A DNA stretch of 64,000 nucleotides from contig NZ_JAGTTN010000001.1 in assembly GCF_020682705.1 (NCBI RefSeq), positions 992,001 through 1,056,000 on the forward strand, written 5' to 3'. Each line of letters starts with the position of its first letter. The stretch's first letter is position 1. Shown here in pieces: positions 59,884 to 64,000 of this stretch. The translations under genes were made by a program, and so were the position numbers. The DNA comes from Microbacterium allomyrinae (GTDB lineage: Bacteria > Actinomycetota > Actinomycetes > Actinomycetales > Microbacteriaceae). The notes below the pieces were generated by a model. That model was not told the origin of the DNA, searched no databases, and saw only the letters and a list, made by a program, of their open reading frames with translations.

Positions 59884-60933
59884 TGGCGCTGCGCGCACGG
59901 CTGTCGACGAACGCACGACCAGGGTGGGCTGCACGGTACGACGAGACGACGGCTGCCGCTCCTCGATGAGATCCGAGAGGTACCTCACCGCGAGTTCTCC
60001 GAGTCCCGCGAAGTCCTGGCGCACCGTGGTCAATGGCGGCAGCACGTGGCGGGCATCCCGCGCGTCGTCGAATCCGACCACGCTGAACTCCTCGGGCACG
60101 CGCACCCCGCGACTCGTCAGGCCGTGGATGAGCCCCGCGGCGACGGAGTCGTTCGACGCGATGACGGCCGTGCGCCCCGTCAGCAGCGACGGATCGGCAC
60201 CGATGAAGCAGCCGAACCCCGAGGTTCCGTCGCCGACGATCGGCGCGTGCGGCACGAGCCCCGCCCGATCCAGGCCGACGCGTCCGGCCTCTGTCCGGCA
60301 ATGGGCATCGACCCATCCCTCGGGACCGACGATCTGCTGGATGTCGCGGTGGCCCAGGGAGACGAGATGCTCCACCGCCAGCGAGATGCCCCTGACCTGA
60401 TCGATGCCCAGAGTGGGCAGATCGATGACAGGTTCCGACGAGAGTGCGACCGTCGGCATCCCCCTCGGCGATCCGCCGATCTGCGCCGACTCCAGCCGCC
60501 ACGGCGCGATCAGGCACAGTCCGTCGACGCCGTGCTGCAGCAGCTGCGCGATGGCACCTCCGACGGATGCCCCACCGCCGTCGCCCACGGCGACGGCGAG
60601 CACGGATGAACCCCGGTTGCGCGCCGCATCCTCGAAGGCGTGCAGAGTGGTCCGCTGCCCGTACTGATCTCCTCCGCCGAGCACGACGCCGAGCCGCATC
60701 AGCCGCTCTCCCGCCGCTACTGCGCTGCGGGCGGCGAGCGCCCGCGCGAACGCGTTCGGCGCGTATCCCATGGCCGATGCGACCGCGACGACGTGCGCCC
60801 GGGTCGCCTCCGTCATTCCCGACCGCCCGCTCAGTGCGCGCGACACCGTGGCGTGCGACACTCCGGCGCGCGCCGCGACGTCGTAGAGATTCGGGCGCCG
60901 CCACGGCCGGTCCGGTGGCGAGTCTGAGGTCAC
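59878..60933 (-). CDS. LacI-family repressor
   Basis: The 351-residue protein is taken from GTG 60933 behind GAAGGGA; longer starts add a leader without homology. HTH at about 15-40: LYDVAARAGVSHATVSRALS, then the hinge region TEATRAHVVAVASAMGYAPN. The effector domain has VDGLCLIAPWRLES, VEHLVSLGHRDIQQIVG and FSVVGFDDARDARHVLPPLT. It lies convergent to the importer and divergent from another LacI gene, and probably controls the GH43/importer genes. The inducer is unknown. Confidence 0.88.
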   Translation of the reverse strand: MTSDSPPDRPWRRPNLYDVAARAGVSHATVSRALSGRSGMTEATRAHVVAVASAMGYAPNAFARALAARSAVAAGERLMRLGVVLGGGDQYGQRTTLHAFEDAARNRGSSVLAVAVGDGGGASVGGAIAQLLQHGVDGLCLIAPWRLESAQIGGSPRGMPTVALSSEPVIDLPTLGIDQVRGISLAVEHLVSLGHRDIQQIVGPEGWVDAHCRTEAGRVGLDRAGLVPHAPIVGDGTSGFGCFIGADPSLLTGRTAVIASNDSVAAGLIHGLTSRGVRVPEEFSVVGFDDARDARHVLPPLTTVRQDFAGLGELAVRYLSDLIEERQPSSRRTVQPTLVVRSSTAVRAAPG

Positions 60934-61089
60934 GGCGGTCCCTTCGCGAGCATGCGTCGGACCGGAGACCCCGGCACCGCTGCTGCATCCGAGGCGATGG
61001 TACATGCCGCTCCGTTCACCCTTCCGGGTCGCCGCACGGCTGGACGCCGATAGAGTCTGCGAGAGAACGCCACCTATCCCACGGACCCG

Positions 61090-62154
61090 ATGCCAGAATC
61101 GCCGACCTCGAAGGCTCGCGCGCACGTCACCATGCAGGACGTCGCGCGCCAGACCGGCGTCTCCGCTCAGACCGTTTCGAACGTGATCAACGGGCGGACC
61201 GATCGCGTCGGCACCGAGACCACGCAGCGCGTCATCGACGCCATCGACGAACTCGGGTACCGCCTGAACCAGAGCGCCCGATCGCTGCGCAAGGGACGGA
61301 CGGGGATGGTCGGCCTCGGGCTTCCCGTCCTCGCCTCCGAGTACTACGGCGAGCTGGCGGAACGGCTGGCGCATCGATTCGCCGACCGGGGCATCCGGCT
61401 GGTGACCGAGAAGACCGGTGGCGCGCTGAGCGCCGAGGTGGAGTCGCTCGCCGCGTCCCACCTCGAGACCTACGACGGCTTCATCCTCGCGATCGCGGCG
61501 AGCGAGTCGACCGACCTGAACAAGATCCTCCCCACCAAGCCGATCGTTCTCTTGGGCGAACGGGCGCTCTCGACCCGGTTCGATCACGTGCTCATGGACA
61601 ACGTCGAGGGAGGGCGCGCCGCCACCGCTCACCTCCTCGATCGCGGCGCCCGATCGATCATCGCGCTCGGCGGCTCCGCCGCCGACGGTGACTCGGTGCA
61701 GACGCTGCGCGCACGCGGCTTCGTTCAGGCGCACCGGGATCGCTCTCTGCCCGCGCCGGACTCCCGCATCGTGGCGAGCGGTCTCGACATCGCCGACGGC
61801 TATCAGACAGTTCGGCGCCTGCTGACTGAGGGGCGCCCCTTCGACGCGATCTTCGCGCTCACCGATTCGTGCGCGTTCGGCGCGATGCGGGCACTGCACG
61901 AGTCCGATCTCCGAGTCCCGGACGACGTGCAGATCGTGGGGTTCGACAACGTGCGAGCCGGCGCCTTCAGCACCCCCAGCCTCACATCGATCGAACCCGG
62001 CAACGACGAGATGGCCGACGCCATCGTCGAGGTGATGATGGCGCGGCTGTCGAGCCCGCTCCGACCTCGGGATCCACAGCGTGTCATGCCGGCGATCACA
62101 CTCGTCGAGCGCGAGACGACGCTCTCGCGCGAGGTCGATTCCGTCGCATCCTGA
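61090..62154 (+). CDS. LacI-family repressor
   Basis: The protein has 354 residues from ATG 61090. The HTH reads VTMQDVARQTGVSAQTVSNV with INGRTDRVGTETTQRVIDAI as hinge. The effector domain includes SEYYGELAERLAHRFADRGI, IIALGGSAADGDSVQTLRAR and VQIVGFDNVRAGAFSTPSLT. TATCCC about 12 nt before the start may be a minus-10, implying a nearly leaderless mRNA. It shares a 156-bp intergenic region with the divergent LacI gene and probably co-regulates the GH43 locus. Effector is unknown. Confidence 0.88.
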   Translation: MPESPTSKARAHVTMQDVARQTGVSAQTVSNVINGRTDRVGTETTQRVIDAIDELGYRLNQSARSLRKGRTGMVGLGLPVLASEYYGELAERLAHRFADRGIRLVTEKTGGALSAEVESLAASHLETYDGFILAIAASESTDLNKILPTKPIVLLGERALSTRFDHVLMDNVEGGRAATAHLLDRGARSIIALGGSAADGDSVQTLRARGFVQAHRDRSLPAPDSRIVASGLDIADGYQTVRRLLTEGRPFDAIFALTDSCAFGAMRALHESDLRVPDDVQIVGFDNVRAGAFSTPSLTSIEPGNDEMADAIVEVMMARLSSPLRPRDPQRVMPAITLVERETTLSREVDSVAS

Positions 62155-62160
62155 ATCGGA

Positions 62161-62187
62161 TGTCACATGCGGCCGCCGGCCGGTGTC
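62161..62187 (+). promoter_or_regulatory. ECF41-type promoter
   Basis: TGTCACA (62161-62167), 16 bp, then TGTC (62184-62187) matches the published ECF41 promoter pattern, TGTCACA at minus-35 and CGTC-like at minus-10. It lies 44 nt before the AhpD-like gene whose neighbour encodes an ECF41 sigma factor, so autoregulation is expected. Confidence 0.75.
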
Positions 62188-62230
62188 TTCATGTCGAAGG
62201 ATCACATCCATCGACGACATCGGAGCAGAC

Positions 62231-62821
62231 ATGACCAGCCAGACCCGCGTTCCCCCGGCCGACGTCACCGGCGTGTACGGCACGCTCGTGAAGTTCGCCG
62301 CCCGCAAGATGGTGGGCCGCGTTCCCGACTCGCTGGGCGTGCTGTGGCACAACCAGCGCGTCATGAAGGACGCCATGGGCATCGGCCGCAAGATCGAACG
62401 CTGGCACGAGCTCGAACCCGACCTCGCCTCGTACGCCGCGATGGCGTCGGCGGCGACGGTCGGCTGCAGCTTCTGCCTCGACCTCAACTACTTCACGGCC
62501 CACAACCACGGCCTCGACGAAGTGAAGGTCCGCGAGGTGCCGCGCTGGCGGGAGTCCTCGGTGTTCAGTCCGCGCGAGCGCAGGGTCATGGAGTACGCCG
62601 AGGCCGCGAGCCAGACACCCCCGGCCGTGACGGACGAGCTCTCGGACGCACTCCTGGCCGATATCGGACCGGCCGCACTCGTCGAGCTCGCCGCCCGCGT
62701 GGCGTTCATGAACATGTCGGCGCGCATGAACGTCGCGCTCGGCATCCGCTCGGAGGAGTTCGCCGCCGCATGCGGCCTGCCTCCGCTCGCCGCACGGTCG
62801 AGCGTCTCCGGGTCCGCGTAG
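62231..62821 (+). CDS. Carboxymuconolactone-decarboxylase/AhpD-like protein, ECF41 partner
   Basis: The 196-residue all-helical protein starts at ATG 62231. The CxxC redox motif is Cys79-SF-Cys82 in ATVGCSFCLDLN, with the downstream His of AhpD-like proteins in YFTAHNHGLDE. Such proteins relay peroxide-reducing electrons or decarboxylate lactones; the CxxC supports a redox role. It is one of the three typical partners (carboxymuconolactone decarboxylase, oxidoreductase or epimerase) of ECF41 sigma factors, whose gene follows 9 nt later. Confidence 0.9.
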   Translation: MTSQTRVPPADVTGVYGTLVKFAARKMVGRVPDSLGVLWHNQRVMKDAMGIGRKIERWHELEPDLASYAAMASAATVGCSFCLDLNYFTAHNHGLDEVKVREVPRWRESSVFSPRERRVMEYAEAASQTPPAVTDELSDALLADIGPAALVELAARVAFMNMSARMNVALGIRSEEFAAACGLPPLAARSSVSGSA

Positions 62822-62830
62822 GCTCGCGCC

Positions 62831-63724
62831 ATGACCAGCGTCGGAGGCGCCGGCGACGATCCGTTCGTCGCCCACCGGGGCCTGCTCTTCACCGTCGCGT
62901 ACGAGATGCTCGGCTCGGCCGCCGACGCGGAGGACGTCCTGCAGGAGTCATGGCTGCGCTGGGCGTCTATCGATCGGTCCGAGATCCGGGAACCCCGCGC
63001 GTACCTCGTGCGCATCGTCACCCGGCAGGCGCTCAATCATCTGCGCACCACGGCGCGCCGACGCGAGGACTACGTCGGCGAGTGGCTTCCGGAGCCCCTG
63101 CTGACCAGCCCCGACGTGGCCGAGGACGTCGAGTTCGCCGAGAACGTGTCGATCGCGATGCTCACGGTGCTCGAGACCCTCGGTCCCGCCGAGCGCGTGG
63201 TGTTCGTCCTGCGCGAGGTGTTCGACGTGCCGTACGAGGAGATCGCGGATGCCGTGGGCAAGTCGCCCGCGGCGGTGCGGCAGATCGCGCATCGCGCGAA
63301 GGAGCACGTCTCGGCGCGCCGTCCGGCGGTGAGTCTCGTCCGATCGGAGCAGGCGGACGTCGTCGAACGGCTGGTGAGCGCCCTCAACTCCGGCGATCTG
63401 CAGGGACTCATCGACGTGCTCGCGCCCGACGTCGTCTCGGTGGCCGATGGTGGCGGCAAGGCGCGCGGCGCGGCGCGGCGTCCGATCATCGGGGCCGAGA
63501 AGCTCGCCCGCTACCTCGTGGGCGGCATGGCGAAGGTCCAGGGCGTGCTGCGCGCGGCGGTGACCTGGATCAACGGCCAGCCGGGCATCCGGATGGAGCT
63601 GGACGGCCGCCTCGTCGGCGTCGTGAGCATCACCGTCGTCGACGGACTCGTGACGCGGATCTACTCGATGGCGAACCCCGACAAGCTCGGCGCACTCGAT
63701 CAGGAGGCGGCGCTCACCCGGTGA
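62831..63724 (+). CDS. ECF41-group RNA polymerase sigma factor (SigJ-like)
   Basis: The 297-residue protein has sigma region 2 (LLFTVAYEMLGSAADAEDVL) and region 4 (YEEIADAVGKSPAAVRQIAH), then a roughly 100-residue SnoaL-like C-terminal extension that replaces a separate anti-sigma factor. All three ECF41 hallmarks are present: WLPEP in the linker, DGGGK in the extension and NPDKL at 282-286. In this group the extension contacts the sigma core and sets activity. It is co-transcribed with the AhpD-like gene from the TGTCACA promoter. The inducing stress is not known. Confidence 0.93.
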   Translation: MTSVGGAGDDPFVAHRGLLFTVAYEMLGSAADAEDVLQESWLRWASIDRSEIREPRAYLVRIVTRQALNHLRTTARRREDYVGEWLPEPLLTSPDVAEDVEFAENVSIAMLTVLETLGPAERVVFVLREVFDVPYEEIADAVGKSPAAVRQIAHRAKEHVSARRPAVSLVRSEQADVVERLVSALNSGDLQGLIDVLAPDVVSVADGGGKARGAARRPIIGAEKLARYLVGGMAKVQGVLRAAVTWINGQPGIRMELDGRLVGVVSITVVDGLVTRIYSMANPDKLGALDQEAALTR

Positions 63725-63737
63725 GGTGCAACGACGA

Positions 63738-64000
63738 TCAGGCGTCGCCGGCGCCCACCGCGTCGAGGGCGTCGAAGAGGCCGGTGCGCCACCACGCGTA
63801 GTCGTGGCCGCCGCGGTAGCGCCGCGCCTCGACGTGCGCCCCACGCGCTCGCACGGCACCCGAGAACGCGTCGGCGAGCTCCCCCATCCCCGATTCCTCG
63901 GTCCCGGCGGTCACGACGAAGCGCGAGCCCGTGATCGACGGCGGCAGCGCGTCGACGAGGTCGCCGGTCTCGCCGCTCGGATGCCGCGGCACGGCTCCGG
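63738..64000 (-). CDS. Alpha/beta-hydrolase esterase, 5'-truncated by window end
   Basis: Only the last 86 residues are visible and the frame is open at the window edge. The segment GSRFVVTAGTEESGMGELAD, then the catalytic-His region YRGGHDYAWWRTGLFDALD, is typical of the C-terminal part of putative esterases (PF00756; enterochelin-esterase/antigen-85-like). It converges on the ECF41 gene with 13 bp between stops. Cellular location and substrate cannot be judged without the N-terminus. Confidence 0.75.
   Translation of the reverse strand, partial: GAVPRHPSGETGDLVDALPPSITGSRFVVTAGTEESGMGELADAFSGAVRARGAHVEARRYRGGHDYAWWRTGLFDALDAVGAGDA

Noticed and set aside
1-64000. CRISPR arrays, tRNA genes, insertion sequences, prophage genes
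   Set aside because: No regularly spaced repeats, cloverleaf-like sequences, transposase motifs or terminal inverted repeats were seen on either strand by reading.

Overview
The window is GC-rich, densely coded DNA with strong GC bias at third codon positions, frequent GTG starts, ATGA/GTGA/TGATG gene overlaps and an actinobacterial DtxR-type iron box. This points to a high-GC actinobacterium. The gene content (LacI-controlled sugar importers without their own ATPase, a desferrioxamine-type cluster, ECF41 sigma factor) suggests the family Microbacteriaceae, probably Microbacterium or a relative. The taxonomic call is an inference. No rRNA, tRNA, CRISPR array, insertion sequence or phage gene was seen.

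Layout. (1) 1-9.9 kb: a 5'-truncated GH127 beta-L-arabinofuranosidase faces two large secreted multidomain glycosidases (GH43 and a six-hairpin family enzyme). Together they resemble a plant-glycoprotein/arabinan utilisation locus. (2) 9.9-15.9 kb: housekeeping and stress genes: DUF4287 protein, MFS exporter, small helical protein, TVGYGD potassium channel, XRE/MmyB regulator, PadR regulator with a partner membrane protein. (3) 15.9-24.9 kb: a sialic-acid type catabolic operon (nanE, nanK, nanA-like) with a peptide-family ABC importer that has a fused permease-ATPase, and a divergent GntR/FadR regulator. (4) 24.97-33.0 kb: an iron-regulated hydroxamate siderophore operon, desABCD-like, extended by a penicillin-acylase family protein and a second GNAT enzyme. 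(5) 33.0-35.4 kb: a DinB2-type Y-family polymerase with an unusual steric-gate residue, a small gene relic and a serine hydrolase. (6) 35.4-48.3 kb: a rhamnoside/galactoside locus of cytoplasmic GH78, GH35 and GH78 enzymes, divergent from an ABC sugar importer and a LacI regulator. (7) 48.3-50.6 kb: a ribulose-monophosphate pair (hxlA, hxlB) divergent from an unusual HATPase-LuxR regulator. (8) 50.8-62.2 kb: two secreted GH43 enzymes with binding modules, a second ABC sugar importer and two divergent LacI regulators. (9) 62.2-64 kb: an ECF41 sigma factor with its AhpD-like partner behind a matching ECF41 promoter, then a truncated esterase.

How the parts fit. Three glycan loci follow the same logic: enzymes with signal peptides and binding modules cut polymer outside, ATPase-less importers (needing a shared MsiK-type ATPase) bring oligosaccharides in, and LacI proteins repress. 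Four secreted enzymes in two separate loci end in the same roughly 90-residue, two-cysteine C-terminal module, the strongest candidate here for an undescribed functional unit. Other points for follow-up are the acylase-extended siderophore cluster, the DinB2-type polymerase with Ile at the steric gate, the HATPase-LuxR regulator beside hxlAB, and a repeated 14-bp LacI-like operator at 56.3 and 59.9 kb.
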